NCBI GenBank assembly: GCA_000818945.1
Contig: KN805430.1
Span: 94,247-158,246 of the forward strand
DNA: 64,000 nucleotides
Direction of reading: 5' to 3'
From: Schizochytrium sp. CCTCC M209059
Lineage: Eukaryota; Sar; Bigyra; Thraustochytrida; Thraustochytriidae
Part shown: piece after piece, positions 1-9,482 of the stretch
How positions within the stretch are numbered: the first letter of the stretch is position 1
Layout of the letters: every line of letters starts with the position of its first letter
Position numbers and translations under genes: made by a program
The notes under the pieces: model-generated
The model's database searches: none
What the model saw: only the letters and a program-made list of their open reading frames with translations
Told to the model about the DNA's origin: nothing

Positions 1-1465
1 CGTAGGTGGCCTCGGCCAGCCATGGCTGCGAAGACTCAGGCATGACGTACGGCGCGCAAAAGAGAATCATGTAGAGCACAAAACTGAGAAACTGCAAGTT
101 GCAAAAGAGCATCATCATGGGCCAAACCATGAAATGTTCGCGAAGCGTAAAGGCTTCCAGAGGACGGTAGTTGCGAGGCGTGATGGTCGGACGCATTGGG
201 CCACTGTCCTCGAATCGAGGGAGCGAGCTCACGATGGCATAGTGCGAGATCACAGTAGCAAGCGCGCCCACATACATGGTCCCTTTCATGCCGTGCGTGC
301 CGAGGTAAACAGACGAGAGCACGAAGGCGCCTTGTGCGACGACAGCAACGCCGAAAAAGGACCATCCAAAGATTTGCAAAAGAATGAACTCTTTGCCGCC
401 GCGGAAGAACTGCGCAAACGACCAGCCGCGGTTAATGTGACGCAAGCGACCGCCGATGCCATGTGTAAGCGATATGGCCACGATGCAGCAAACGAGCGAA
501 AGGATACCAAAGATGGGTGTGTGCTTGCTGTCCGGGCTGTGCTCGGAGAGAACACCTAGCACAATGCCAATGACAACGAGAAAGGTGTTCATTTGCACAA
601 ATTCCTTGACGATGCTCGATGTGCTGTGGTCTTTGTCCAAGGGAACCTGCTGCTCGTTTGCCCCAGCGTCATGGTCGATGATCGACTTGGCAACAGACCG
701 ACGACGCATCGTCGTACGTGCAGACCTATCCGTCGCGGACGTGGATCCAGAGCCGGAACTATACTCGCTGTCCGTCGAGGGTCTGCGTTGCGACATGTAT
801 GCCTGGCGCGCCTCTTCCTCGACCTCATCGGATGGGTCGTCGGCATTGATGACGCCGCTGTTTTGTCGCCAAATGCGGCGTGCCTTGCGGGCCGTCTGCG
901 ATGGGTCGCTGTATGTTAGCAGCGAGGACACCATGAAGACCTGCGAGAGAAGGCCGACGACGCCAGCGCTCGCGAGCATACCATTATTATGTTCGGCGAA
1001 AGCCACGGCTGCCATGACAATCACCGCGGTGATGCCGTAAAATGTCCATGAGATGGCCTGCAGCACGACGAAGCGCACGCCGCCGCGAAAAGGTTGCCAG
1101 ATCTTGTAGTCATCGTGCAAAAAGTGTCCGATCCAGTGCGTCGCGGGAATGGCTAAAAACACGCCCGCGCCGCCGACGGCTGCGAGGAAGCCGAAGCCCA
1201 CCTTTTGACCCGAGGTGTACTGGCGCTCGGCAAAGATGAATAGTAGCAGCGCAGTCACGGACGAGAGAACGGCGATTTTGATGTACGGGCTCCAGACCGC
1301 AAAGCTCGACGGCTTCTCCGCGGTCTTGTCGGTCTCCTCGGAGGAGCCCTTGGCCAGGAGCAACTTGGCGTACGCTGCCTCGAGCGCATCGTATCGTTTC
1401 TGCAAAGCCTCGTGCTCGAGCCGCAGGTTGGCAAAGTCTGCAGCCTCGTTCTTGGCGGCCTCCAT
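1..1465 (-). CDS. Multi-pass membrane protein with an internal duplication, partial at left edge
   Basis: The frame opens at ATG 1465-1463 and runs without a stop off the left edge, giving at least 488 residues; the C-terminus is missing. Residues ~1-45 form a short charged, coiled-coil-like head. Two similar membrane modules follow. The first has hydrophobic segments, then a PFRGG motif near residue 124 and an aromatic LQAISWTFYG-like helix. A charged Ser-rich linker (~195-265) follows, then the second module with FFRGG near residue 353 and LQIFGWSFFG. The modules are offset by about 229 residues. A third hydrophobic block starts near 440 (VWPMMMLFCN) and is cut by the window edge. I do not recognise the family. 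A lipid-synthesis enzyme with an N-terminal membrane extension is possible, but no catalytic motif is visible in the part present. Confidence 0.75.
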   Translation of the reverse strand, partial: MEAAKNEAADFANLRLEHEALQKRYDALEAAYAKLLLAKGSSEETDKTAEKPSSFAVWSPYIKIAVLSSVTALLLFIFAERQYTSGQKVGFGFLAAVGGAGVFLAIPATHWIGHFLHDDYKIWQPFRGGVRFVVLQAISWTFYGITAVIVMAAVAFAEHNNGMLASAGVVGLLSQVFMVSSLLTYSDPSQTARKARRIWRQNSGVINADDPSDEVEEEARQAYMSQRRPSTDSEYSSGSGSTSATDRSARTTMRRRSVAKSIIDHDAGANEQQVPLDKDHSTSSIVKEFVQMNTFLVVIGIVLGVLSEHSPDSKHTPIFGILSLVCCIVAISLTHGIGGRLRHINRGWSFAQFFRGGKEFILLQIFGWSFFGVAVVAQGAFVLSSVYLGTHGMKGTMYVGALATVISHYAIVSSLPRFEDSGPMRPTITPRNYRPLEAFTLREHFMVWPMMMLFCNLQFLSFVLYMILFCAPYVMPESSQPWLAEATY

Positions 1466-1742
1466 GGTAGCCCCCTCTCGGCTCCAAGAGTCGGACGGCG
1501 ACAACGATTCGCGATTTGGGCAGTCTGACTATACTTTGGCGAGTGCTTTCTCGAGCGCCTGCTTGTCTTGGGCTCGATTCGATCTCTCAGTCAGTCAGTC
1601 AGCCACCTAGTGGGCAGAACGAGAGACCGCTGACGTACAGCTAGCAGTCGAGGCCGTCTCGCGCGAGGCCGGCGAAAGAAAGCGACTCGTTGCCCTGCGC
1701 GCCTCGTGCCTCGCGCCGTGCACCGCAACGGCGTCGAATCGT

Positions 1743-1770
1743 ATCGAGTCGAGTCGAGTCGAGTCGAGTT
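1743..1770. repeat. GAGTC pentanucleotide microsatellite
   Basis: About five tandem copies of a 5-bp unit read as TCGAG/GAGTC, with minor variation at the ends, upstream of the partial membrane gene. Confidence 0.85.
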
Positions 1771-2976
1771 GAGACGGGAACGGAGACTCCGTCAAGGCTT
1801 TTGATTTTGAGCCTGTGCCTTGCGTGGTTACTTTTCCCTTGGTCGCGTCGCCTCGGCACGCCTTGCGCGGCGCTGGGTCAGCTCGCCCCGCCAGGTCACC
1901 AGCTCAGCTCAGCGCAGCGCAGCGCAGCGCAACGCAGCGTATCGCAGCGCGGCGCAGCGCAGCCCTCCGCGTCGCGTCACGGTGGCTGTGCAGCGCGGCG
2001 CCGGCGGCAGCGCAGTTGGGGTTCCGGCCGCCGCGCGGAGTCCGAGTCCAGCCGCCGCGCCGACTTCGTCCGATCTCGCGCGCGGCGTTGGCGCGCTTTC
2101 GTACCACGCACGACACCACGATGAGGAAGGAAGCAGGCGAGCTCGCCGCCGGCCGGCCGGCTCGGGCGGGGCGGCGGCGGCCGAGCCGTGGCTCGCGGCG
2201 CCCGCGCGGGAGGCCGGGAGAGGGAGAGAACGCGCGAGCAGGTGCGAGAGATCCTGGTTTGCTTTGCTTTGCTCTGCTTTGCTTTGCTTTGCGTGGAGCG
2301 GTTCGAATGTGATGAGCGGATTGGGTTGGTCGATGATTTGAATTTGCATTTGAATTTCGATTTAAAATTCGATTTGAATCGATCCGAGGCTTTGAATGGA
2401 CCGTCGATTTGAATCGATCCGTCGATTTGAAGTGGCCGCCGGCAATTCGAAATCGACGCCGAGATACATCGACCAAGCCTTGCGCTGCGTGGCGTGACGT
2501 CGCGTAGCGTTGCTTCGGAGCGCGACGGGATGAGCAGCGCGGCGCGGCGCGGCACGGCGAGGCGGGGTCGGGCCAGGTCAGGCAGGCCTCCGGAATTCTT
2601 TTTACAGGAAGGAGGCCCCGGAGGCGATTGACGAGCTCGAGGAAGACCGCCTGCGTCTGTCTCATAACGCTCCTCCTGCCGCTGCCGTCAAGAAAAAGCC
2701 AAAAGGTCCCCGAGACCGCGCACGGGTCTCCGGGCCTAAGGCAGGCGGCAGCGGCAGAACGCTCACGTCTGCAGCGGCCCGCGGGATGCTCCGCGGCGCA
2801 TCGGTGCTGCTGCTGCCCGCCGCGCATCGCGTTGGTTCTTTCTCCAGTCATCACACCTGCCACAGTGATGCACACAGCGGAAAAAACAAAACAAAGAAGA
2901 AAACGAGACGGCGCGGAGAAGGGCGCGGAGTATACTTCCGGTGTACGTGCGGTCCGCCGGGGCTCGTGCGAAGCGG

Positions 2977-3022
2977 AGAAGAGAAGAGAAGAGGAGAGGA
3001 GAGGAGAGGAGAGGAGAGGAGG
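2977..3022. repeat. Purine-rich AGAGG/GAGAA microsatellite
   Basis: An almost purely purine tract on the + strand with a 5-bp period (GAGGA) after a short GAAGA lead-in. Polypurine mirror-like tracts of this kind can adopt triplex structures; here it is only noted as a repeat. Confidence 0.8.
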
Positions 3023-3264
3023 TTCCCCGGCTTCGACACGCAATGGCGGGTAATTGCGATTTTGTTGCTATTGACGAACATGAATGTGTGGCATGAATGA
3101 ATGAATGAATGAATTAATGACGCTGACGTCATCACAGCTGTTCGAGGGAAACCACGCTAGCTAGCTGCAGCTGCAAGTGGCCGGGTGCAGGTGAAGCTTG
3201 ATGATGTGCATGCAGCACTGTAGCAACGAGAGGAAATAAAGAAGGGAGTATAAAGAAAAATATA

Positions 3265-4404
3265 TCAATGGGGGGAGGGCGTCGAGGAGGGTGCAGCGGT
3301 CAATTCGACGTGGTCACGATGCTGGAGAGCGCGCCGGTACAGTCTGCGGAGTGCAATGACTTGGCTTTCGTCAAAGCCGTCCTGGCGGTGTAACGAGGCT
3401 CGACGACGTGCCAACATGTTGTTAAAGAGCGTGTCGTAGCTGTTCTCCCGTCGAAGCCACGCAAAGTAAAAGGCACCCCAAAGAGTTACCGAGGATCCGA
3501 TAAAGTAAGTGATTGGTTCCATGACATCCCACGAGTACACGCCCCAGACACCGTACGCGAGAACGAGGTTCTGCGCGCTGAGAAAGACAAAGGCAGCCCA
3601 CCAGCGACGTTTGCAACTTTGGAGTGCTTCTCCGTCCAAGCGCCGCTTTCGAGCCTCCAAATTCTCGAGTCTTTGCTCGATGTTGGCTACCTCGGCTCTT
3701 GCAGAAGCTAAATCGTGAGACTTGCCAGCCCAAGCATTCGCCGCAGCTGCCTCGAGAAGGTCCTCTGCCCGCAAACGAGCAATGCGCACAGTCTTGCTGG
3801 GATCTGCAAGCGACTCCAGCTGTAACGCCAAAGACAATGTTTCGGGTTGGGAATCACTGCACGCTTCATGCGTTTTCTTCGGCTCTGATTGGCCAATCTC
3901 GGTAGCGCCCGCGTCCGAGGCGGCGTCCTGGACATTGGCCGTATCGTCTATTTCACGAAATCGAGCACCGCCTCCAGGGGGCAAAAGTAGCAAAGTTTGC
4001 ATCCGAACGTACGGGCCAACGGGAAAGCCCTCTGGATCGAGAACGCGAACGTTGGCGCGACGCTGAAAAGCCTGCACAGTTTCCTGCGCCTCCACTAAGA
4101 CAAGATTTGAAGCGGATGTGGCGTCTTTTTTGCTTGCATGCGTTGACGTCTTTTCTGCAACAGGAAGACGGAGTTCGAATTCGTCGTACGCTGGGTCCTC
4201 AAGGTCTAAAAAGCTCACGCGCGGTTTATGTAAATCATCGTGCTGAATCGTTGATGTGGCAGATAACCATCGAATGCCTGCGATTTGCCGCGGGGTCACA
4301 CGCACGCATCCCCTGTGAAGGCCCCTGGTCTTGACCGCACCGGGTTGCGCCGGCGCCTGTAGGCGAGGCCATGTCAAAGCAAAACGCCTGAGGCCCAGGG
4401 CCAT
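3265..4404 (-). CDS. MCU: Mitochondrial calcium uniporter pore subunit (MCU)
   Basis: A 379-residue protein. The arginine-rich, acid-poor N-terminus (residues 1-50) looks like a mitochondrial targeting presequence. Residues ~100-215 would be the matrix N-terminal domain and ~230-262 a coiled coil. Two transmembrane helices follow (~268-290 and ~297-317). The connecting selectivity-filter signature is W292-D293-V294-M295-E296-P297 followed by ITYF, the MCU hallmark, with Asp293 and Glu296 as the expected calcium-coordinating acidic rings. A C-terminal basic/amphipathic helix (Arg-rich, ~318-365) matches the second coiled-coil region of the family. MCU tetramers carry Ca2+ across the inner mitochondrial membrane. 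The ATG at 4404 has a Kozak-like CCATGG context. No regulatory subunit gene (MICU or EMRE) is seen in this window. Confidence 0.93.
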   Translation of the reverse strand: MALGLRRFALTWPRLQAPAQPGAVKTRGLHRGCVRVTPRQIAGIRWLSATSTIQHDDLHKPRVSFLDLEDPAYDEFELRLPVAEKTSTHASKKDATSASNLVLVEAQETVQAFQRRANVRVLDPEGFPVGPYVRMQTLLLLPPGGGARFREIDDTANVQDAASDAGATEIGQSEPKKTHEACSDSQPETLSLALQLESLADPSKTVRIARLRAEDLLEAAAANAWAGKSHDLASARAEVANIEQRLENLEARKRRLDGEALQSCKRRWWAAFVFLSAQNLVLAYGVWGVYSWDVMEPITYFIGSSVTLWGAFYFAWLRRENSYDTLFNNMLARRRASLHRQDGFDESQVIALRRLYRRALQHRDHVELTAAPSSTPSPH

Positions 4405-4874
4405 GGCTCCTCGCCCGCCAACCTGCGCGCTTTTTTTCGTTCCACACCGCTGCGCGTGCGTGAGCCGCCCCTCTCCCTAGGACTACTCACGCGTAGACCC
4501 TAGCTGCACAGCAGAGTCTCGATCGATCAGGTCGCCTGATCAATCGCGCGCACGCCGATTGTTCGAGCTTTGCGTTTGGCTTTGAGAGAGAAAAAAAAAA
4601 TGCGCACAACGCTTTTTCACGGATCTGATCCTGAATGATTGATAATGTCAAGATGGGGAACACGATCATGGTCATAATTTGTCAAGTAAGCGAGGAGCGA
4701 CCGATGTTCGTAAAGTCATGTTCTTCGGTCTCTGGCAAAAAGAAAAACGGTGAAAGAAACCTTTATATGTAGTAAAAACATGCATCCCTGTGAGATGGTT
4801 AACGGTGGTTGTAGTACAGCGTCAAAGGGCCCAATGAGCAGGTGTCAAGACGTATGAATGAATGAAACAGAAGT
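4405..4874. other. 470-bp intergenic region
   Basis: Lies between the 3' end of the PRA-PH gene and the start of the MCU gene, so it combines a 3' UTR and an upstream region. It holds A-runs and moderately AT-rich stretches but no recognisable gene or RNA. Confidence 0.6.
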
Positions 4875-5939
4875 TTACGCCACCGTGGTCGGCATCGAAG
4901 TCTCGAGCTCCAAAGCGCGCGGAAAAGAGCCATGCTCCAACTGGCGCGCAATTTCGGCTTCGATGTTGGGCGGCTGCCAACCAGGAGGCTTGATGATCTT
5001 GCCATCTTCGCGACGGAGGAACTCGCCCGTCGCAGGGTCGCGCTTGTTCATGTTGGCCTCGTGCACAACCGCAAAAAGACTACTCAAGTTGACGCCATGA
5101 CGAGCTGCCGCATTGAGCGAGTAATAGTAAGAGTCAACGAGAGCGTCAGCCTGATCAGCAATGAGCTGCACACGGTCTCTCTGCTGCGTCTTGGCAATGT
5201 CCTTGCTCTCACGAATAAAGGTCTTGAGAGCCTCCTTCGCCTCTGCGGGTGGCAGTACGGTGGCCATGAATTCCATGATTTCATCCAGCATCATCTTGGC
5301 CAAGAAAAAAACCGCTTCGCTGGAGAAGACGTTTGACCGGCTCGGGATCGTAGACCCGGCGCCGGACGTGAACTCGCACACCATATCGGCATCCGTACGC
5401 TTGGCATCTGGCTTTGACTCCGTTGCTGCTTCGTTAAAGCCGCCTTGCTCGAGCTGCCTCGCAATCTCGGCCTCCACATTGGGCGGCTGCCAGCCAGGCG
5501 GCTTGATAATTTTGCCGTCCTCGCGGCGGAGAAACTTGCCCGTCGCAGGGTCACGCTTGTTCATGTTGGCCTCGTGTACAACCGCAAAGAGCTGGCTCAG
5601 GTTAATACCGTGACAAGCCGCCGCATTAAGCGAGTAATAGTACGCGTCCACAAGCGCATCAGCCTGATCCGCAATGCGCTGGACAACCCCGTTCTCCATG
5701 CTTTCGTATGCGGGGAGTGCAATGTCTTTGCTCTCGTCAATGAACTTGCACAGCTTGTCTTTGGCTGCGCCGGGCTCTTCCACTGTCGCAGTGAACTCCA
5801 TCATCTCATCCAGCATCATTTTCGCCAAAAAGCGCACCTGCTCTTCGCTCATTTCCTCGGGCCGCTCGGGGGCGCGCTGGCCAGCGCCCACCGTGAATTC
5901 GCGCACGTCGTACGCGTCATCCTCGTGAGTCGTCGTCAT
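4875..5939 (-). CDS. Tandem PRA-PH/MazG-like NTP pyrophosphohydrolase-family protein
   Basis: A 354-residue protein made of two copies of one domain (residues ~13-165 and ~188-335). Each copy has a MMLDE-x-MEF helix (41-49; 216-224), a F-I-x-ESKDIA segment, an ADQADALVD motif (90-98; 261-269) followed by YYSLNAA, then VHEANMNKRDPATG and a C-terminal tail reading DGKIIKPPGWQPPN. Acidic helices of the LDE-x-x-E and D-x-x-x-x-D kind bind Mg2+ in the all-alpha NTP pyrophosphatases (PF01503, MazG and phosphoribosyl-ATP pyrophosphohydrolase relatives), which split a nucleotide or phosphoribosyl substrate and release pyrophosphate. The tail is typical of stand-alone bacterial members. Both copies retain the acidic residues. 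No targeting peptide is obvious. The substrate is unknown and the duplication looks fairly recent. Confidence 0.82.
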   Translation of the reverse strand: MTTTHEDDAYDVREFTVGAGQRAPERPEEMSEEQVRFLAKMMLDEMMEFTATVEEPGAAKDKLCKFIDESKDIALPAYESMENGVVQRIADQADALVDAYYYSLNAAACHGINLSQLFAVVHEANMNKRDPATGKFLRREDGKIIKPPGWQPPNVEAEIARQLEQGGFNEAATESKPDAKRTDADMVCEFTSGAGSTIPSRSNVFSSEAVFFLAKMMLDEIMEFMATVLPPAEAKEALKTFIRESKDIAKTQQRDRVQLIADQADALVDSYYYSLNAAARHGVNLSSLFAVVHEANMNKRDPATGEFLRREDGKIIKPPGWQPPNIEAEIARQLEHGSFPRALELETSMPTTVA

Positions 5940-6084
5940 TGCAGAGCAGTGCAGGCTGGCTGTGAGACAAACAGCTGTTCCTCTCTCTCTTGCGTCGCGC
6001 GTTGGCTGACTTGACGGTGACTTGAGTCGACCGAGCTCACGCTGACCGCTGGGTCTCTCGCAGGATCAAGATCAGAATTTGCCT

Positions 6085-6165
6085 GGTTGTCATGCCTGCC
6101 TCTGCCTGCCTCTGCCTCTGCCTGCCTGCCTTATTACTGTCTGTCTCTCTTATTACTATCTGTCT
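6085..6165. repeat. CTGCCT-type microsatellite in the divergent MCM10 upstream region
   Basis: Imperfect CTGCC/TCTGC units followed by TTATTACTGTCT repeats, in the 489-bp spacer between the divergent PRA-PH and MCM10 genes. The rest of that spacer (5940-6428) holds no gene. Confidence 0.7.
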
Positions 6166-6428
6166 TATGCCGTCTAACGACCGTCGTTAGAGAATGCAAC
6201 TGTCGCGGATGCGACAAACATCAGGTGTCTCTTGGCAAATTTTTGCAAACAAAGCGGGGAAGCAGCAGGGCCAGACGAAGAAAGCTGTGGCGTCCGAGGC
6301 CTGCGTGCACGGCGCGCGCGAGCCAATCGTGACGCGGTCGCGTTGCGTCTGTCGTGGCTCGAAAGCTCTCGTTTCCTCGCTACGTGCCAGCAAAGACCAG
6401 CGTCAACACCAGCATCGCGGTTTTCACG

Positions 6429-9185
6429 ATGCCCGAGCTCGCGAACGTAGAGCACAAGGAGGCCGAGGACGACGACGCTTCACTCTTCGGAGCCGAGTCT
6501 GACGAGGGCACGGAGCAAAAGGAGGCCGAGGACGGCACGCAAGCAAAAGGTACAGCGATTGAGAAAAGCATAGTCCAGAAAACGAGCGCAACCAAGGTTA
6601 CCACGGATGGCAAGCGCACTCAACAAATGAAGCAAGCCGCCAAAAAAGTCAACGAGGACAACAACAAGGAGGAAAAAGCTGCCAATGACCATGGCAACGA
6701 TGGGAATGATGATGATGGTAGTGATGACGATGGCGACCTTCTCGACAGCCTCATGCAGGAAGAAGAAGAAACTGAGCACAGGGAATCGAAACAAAATGGT
6801 CAAACCGATCCAAATGGCGCCAAAGGCCCGCTCCTGCTCGAATCTTTCGCAGCAGAAGAAGCCACAGAGGCCTTTATGCGCGAGAGAAAACTCCGCGAAG
6901 AAAAGCTAGAGCGTCTTGAACTTAGTATCGGCGAACGTGCTGATGCAGAAAACCGCGCTGAAGCTGCGAAAAGGGAGATGGATGAGCGCACAGAGAAATA
7001 TTCCGGCCTGAGGCTTCGCAACCGCGTCATGCCGGCAGACGTCCTCGAGCGCAATATGGCCGGGCGCCAGTTTATGAAGCTGAGTCAGCTTAATGAAACT
7101 GTGCTCGCGGACATGGCCAAACGTTCCCGAAAAGATTGGGTGCTTATTGGCGTCCTCACCGACAAGAAAAAAACACCTCCCGAAGCTGCTCGTGCGCGGA
7201 ACATGCCCCGTTCGACGTGGACAGTCTCGGATCTTGCGGCGCGGCGAACCTTCATCTCGCTCGGCTTGTACGATGGAGCCCACGCAAAACACTACGACCG
7301 TACGCCGATTGGCTCCGTGGTGCTTCTTTACGAACCTTCAGTGCGGCCGTCCAAGAGTACGCATAGCAAGGTGGCATTTTACCTTTCCGCCTCACTTGAC
7401 ACGCACATCATGTTGCTTGGTGATGCGCTGGACTTTGCACTCTGCGCAGGAACGGGTTACAATGGTGAATATTGCAAGGAGCCCGTCAACTCTCGCATTT
7501 CGCGCTTCTGCCCGAAGCACGAGACCGCTGAGCTCGCCAACATCCGCTCGAATCGCATGATGCTGCACAGCAGTAGCGGCATCAAGATCTCTCTACCTCG
7601 GTCCAGCTCTGTGCGAAACCTCTCGAGTGTTGATGAGGACACCGCCAATGAGCAAAAGCCCCGCAGCGGAACCAAGCGCAAACTCTCCACTGCAGAACAA
7701 CTCCGGCAAGCTCGACAGCGCAAACTTGCCGCCGAGAGTGCCGCCAAGCAGACCAGGGGTAATGCCATTGTCCTTGCAGATGGCTCGATCAGCGTCAAGC
7801 ACGATGAAGGCCGTGGCAAAAAGGCGGGACAAAGCCAGAACAAAAAGCTTACAACGAGCAACGGGCTGAGCGATCGCGCTAACGTCATTGTGAATGCACT
7901 CAACTCGAGCATCCGCGACAAGGGCCACGCCACCGTGACGCAGCAAACGACCAAGGGACTTCGCAGGGCGTACGCCGCCATTACGGGTGCTGATATTCAG
8001 GCTCAAAGCCGTCGCGACAATGCGCAGGAGCAACGAGACCTTCAGCGTGCCATGAAGGATCCGCTCAGCGCCTCGAATCTTGCCAAGAAACGCACGAAAA
8101 TGCTCGCGGCCTCGGGCGGGGCAATGACCGCTCGCGTCGGCGCACTGAGTCGGAACCTGGCCCCGACAAAATTAGACGAGGCCAAGGCTTTGGCAGGCTC
8201 CATGGATCCGAGACTCCAGGCAAAGATTCGCGCCTCGTCTTCTGTCCATACTTCCTCGAACCCAGATGGCCGCTTCGGCGTGAATGAACAGATTCTGCGT
8301 CAGCGACGCGCTGAAGAGCGTGTGGTTCAGGAGCGCGCCCGCCAAAGATTCGAGCGCGAGTCGAATGCCAAGGAAATGAAAAGCCGTGCGAACCTCGACA
8401 AAATGAAGCACGTCAAGGCACTTCTCCAGAAAAGTGGCGGCGTTTCGGCCTTGGCCCCGGTAGACGCCAACTCTTCGCGTCTTCGCGACCTCAAGCGCGT
8501 CAAAATTACGGCGCCTCCTCCAGGAGCAGCAAACGACAAGCTCAAGGCATTTACATCGAAACGGGCGCGCCCCCTCGATCTGGGAACAGCAAAGTTGGCA
8601 AGCCACTTGAGCGCGACTGCTGGAGCAAAGGGTTCAGGATTGCCCGCCGCGCCGCGCAGCCGCGAGGCGGGAAGCCGGCCGGACATTGTTTTCTCGCTCA
8701 AACAAGGTCTCGATGCCACAAAAATGCAAGAGCTGCTCAAGAAAAAATCTGCTTATCAGGATGCAGGCAACCACGCCAAAGCAGACGCTTTGCAAAATAC
8801 GATGCGCGGTCTCGCAAGTGCAGAAGCCGCATCGGACAAAAAGTCGCAGGTTACCGAGCTCAAAATCAAGGCTATTCTTTGCCACGAGTGCGAGCGAACG
8901 ACCGAGGACAAGATGCCCCGCTGTCAAGTTGAGGAGCATGAGACGTCGCAAATCGAGGTTACCAAGCGGTTCTTTCGATGCGCCAAGCCCGATTGCGGAG
9001 AACGTACGAGCACGTTGGGAAAGAGAACATGCCGCCAGCCGTGTCCAGCCTGCGCAGGTATTCGCTGGGTCCCTTGTAGTGCATACAGCGACAAGACGCT
9101 CGGACTCGCACGCAAGCGGAACGTTCCGGCCGGCAACAACGACGACGATGGACCTTGCACTACTTTCAACAGGCGCGGTGGATAA
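6429..9185 (+). CDS. MCM10: MCM10, replication initiation factor
   Basis: A 918-residue protein. The open frame extends upstream to 6354 but that codon is GTG; the first in-frame ATG is 6429. A long acidic, lysine-rich and disordered N-terminus precedes the conserved central domain (~residues 218-370): an OB-fold beginning KDWVLIGVL, followed by a CCCH zinc finger with the family's YCKEPVN and FCPKH signatures. The C-terminal domain (~816-900) carries paired cysteine knuckles: CHEC, CAKPDC and CPAC. MCM10 binds DNA and the CMG helicase and links it to polymerase alpha at replication origins in the nucleus. Length is close to metazoan MCM10. The middle (~400-800) is low-complexity and charged, with RARQRK-type helices. 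The gene is divergent from the PRA-PH gene and convergent with the EF-hand gene. Confidence 0.95.
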   Translation: MPELANVEHKEAEDDDASLFGAESDEGTEQKEAEDGTQAKGTAIEKSIVQKTSATKVTTDGKRTQQMKQAAKKVNEDNNKEEKAANDHGNDGNDDDGSDDDGDLLDSLMQEEEETEHRESKQNGQTDPNGAKGPLLLESFAAEEATEAFMRERKLREEKLERLELSIGERADAENRAEAAKREMDERTEKYSGLRLRNRVMPADVLERNMAGRQFMKLSQLNETVLADMAKRSRKDWVLIGVLTDKKKTPPEAARARNMPRSTWTVSDLAARRTFISLGLYDGAHAKHYDRTPIGSVVLLYEPSVRPSKSTHSKVAFYLSASLDTHIMLLGDALDFALCAGTGYNGEYCKEPVNSRISRFCPKHETAELANIRSNRMMLHSSSGIKISLPRSSSVRNLSSVDEDTANEQKPRSGTKRKLSTAEQLRQARQRKLAAESAAKQTRGNAIVLADGSISVKHDEGRGKKAGQSQNKKLTTSNGLSDRANVIVNALNSSIRDKGHATVTQQTTKGLRRAYAAITGADIQAQSRRDNAQEQRDLQRAMKDPLSASNLAKKRTKMLAASGGAMTARVGALSRNLAPTKLDEAKALAGSMDPRLQAKIRASSSVHTSSNPDGRFGVNEQILRQRRAEERVVQERARQRFERESNAKEMKSRANLDKMKHVKALLQKSGGVSALAPVDANSSRLRDLKRVKITAPPPGAANDKLKAFTSKRARPLDLGTAKLASHLSATAGAKGSGLPAAPRSREAGSRPDIVFSLKQGLDATKMQELLKKKSAYQDAGNHAKADALQNTMRGLASAEAASDKKSQVTELKIKAILCHECERTTEDKMPRCQVEEHETSQIEVTKRFFRCAKPDCGERTSTLGKRTCRQPCPACAGIRWVPCSAYSDKTLGLARKRNVPAGNNDDDGPCTTFNRRGG

Positions 9186-9482
9186 ATACCTGAATTCAAT
9201 CGCTCGCAACATAACGTCCTGGGGCGGGGTGAAGCTATTCGATAAAAATTACATTTCAATTTCAAGTCTTTGTGGAAGTGACACTTTAATCAACTGGCGC
9301 GGACGGACGATGGTCATTCATCGCACTCACTCGAGTGCCCACATGCCAGGTCGTTTTGAATTCTTCTTTTCTTCCTTCGTTTTCTAGAACAGAAAACACC
9401 AGCCCTCGTATGCACTTTTCTGCACGCGCATTCGCCCCTTTCATGACATCCCTACTTATCTGCCTTGTTTGTGGTCTGTTCA

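Larger units (their letters stand above)
1466..3264. other. 1.8 kb spacer without a credible gene, rich in simple repeats
   Basis: Between the divergently read membrane protein and the 3' end of the uniporter gene there is a string of low-complexity blocks: a GAGTC pentamer run (~1743-1770), GCAGC-type repeats (~1900-1960), CTTTG repeats (~2257-2292), an AT-richer block of degenerate TTGAAT/ATCGATT units (~2330-2440), AGAGG repeats (~2980-3025) and GAAT repeats (~3096-3117). Open frames here are artefacts of repeat composition. It includes the upstream region of the membrane gene and probably the 3' UTR of the uniporter gene. Confidence 0.7.

Noticed and set aside
456..1040. 194-residue + strand frame
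   Set aside because: Antisense shadow of the partial multi-pass membrane gene, which reads as consistent hydrophobic helices.
1904..3043. 379-residue open frame on the minus strand
   Set aside because: It crosses several simple repeats, has Arg/Ser/Ala composition driven by GCAGC and CTTTG units, and shows no domain.
6354..6428. N-terminal extension of MCM10
   Set aside because: The frame starts with GTG; the first ATG is 6429.
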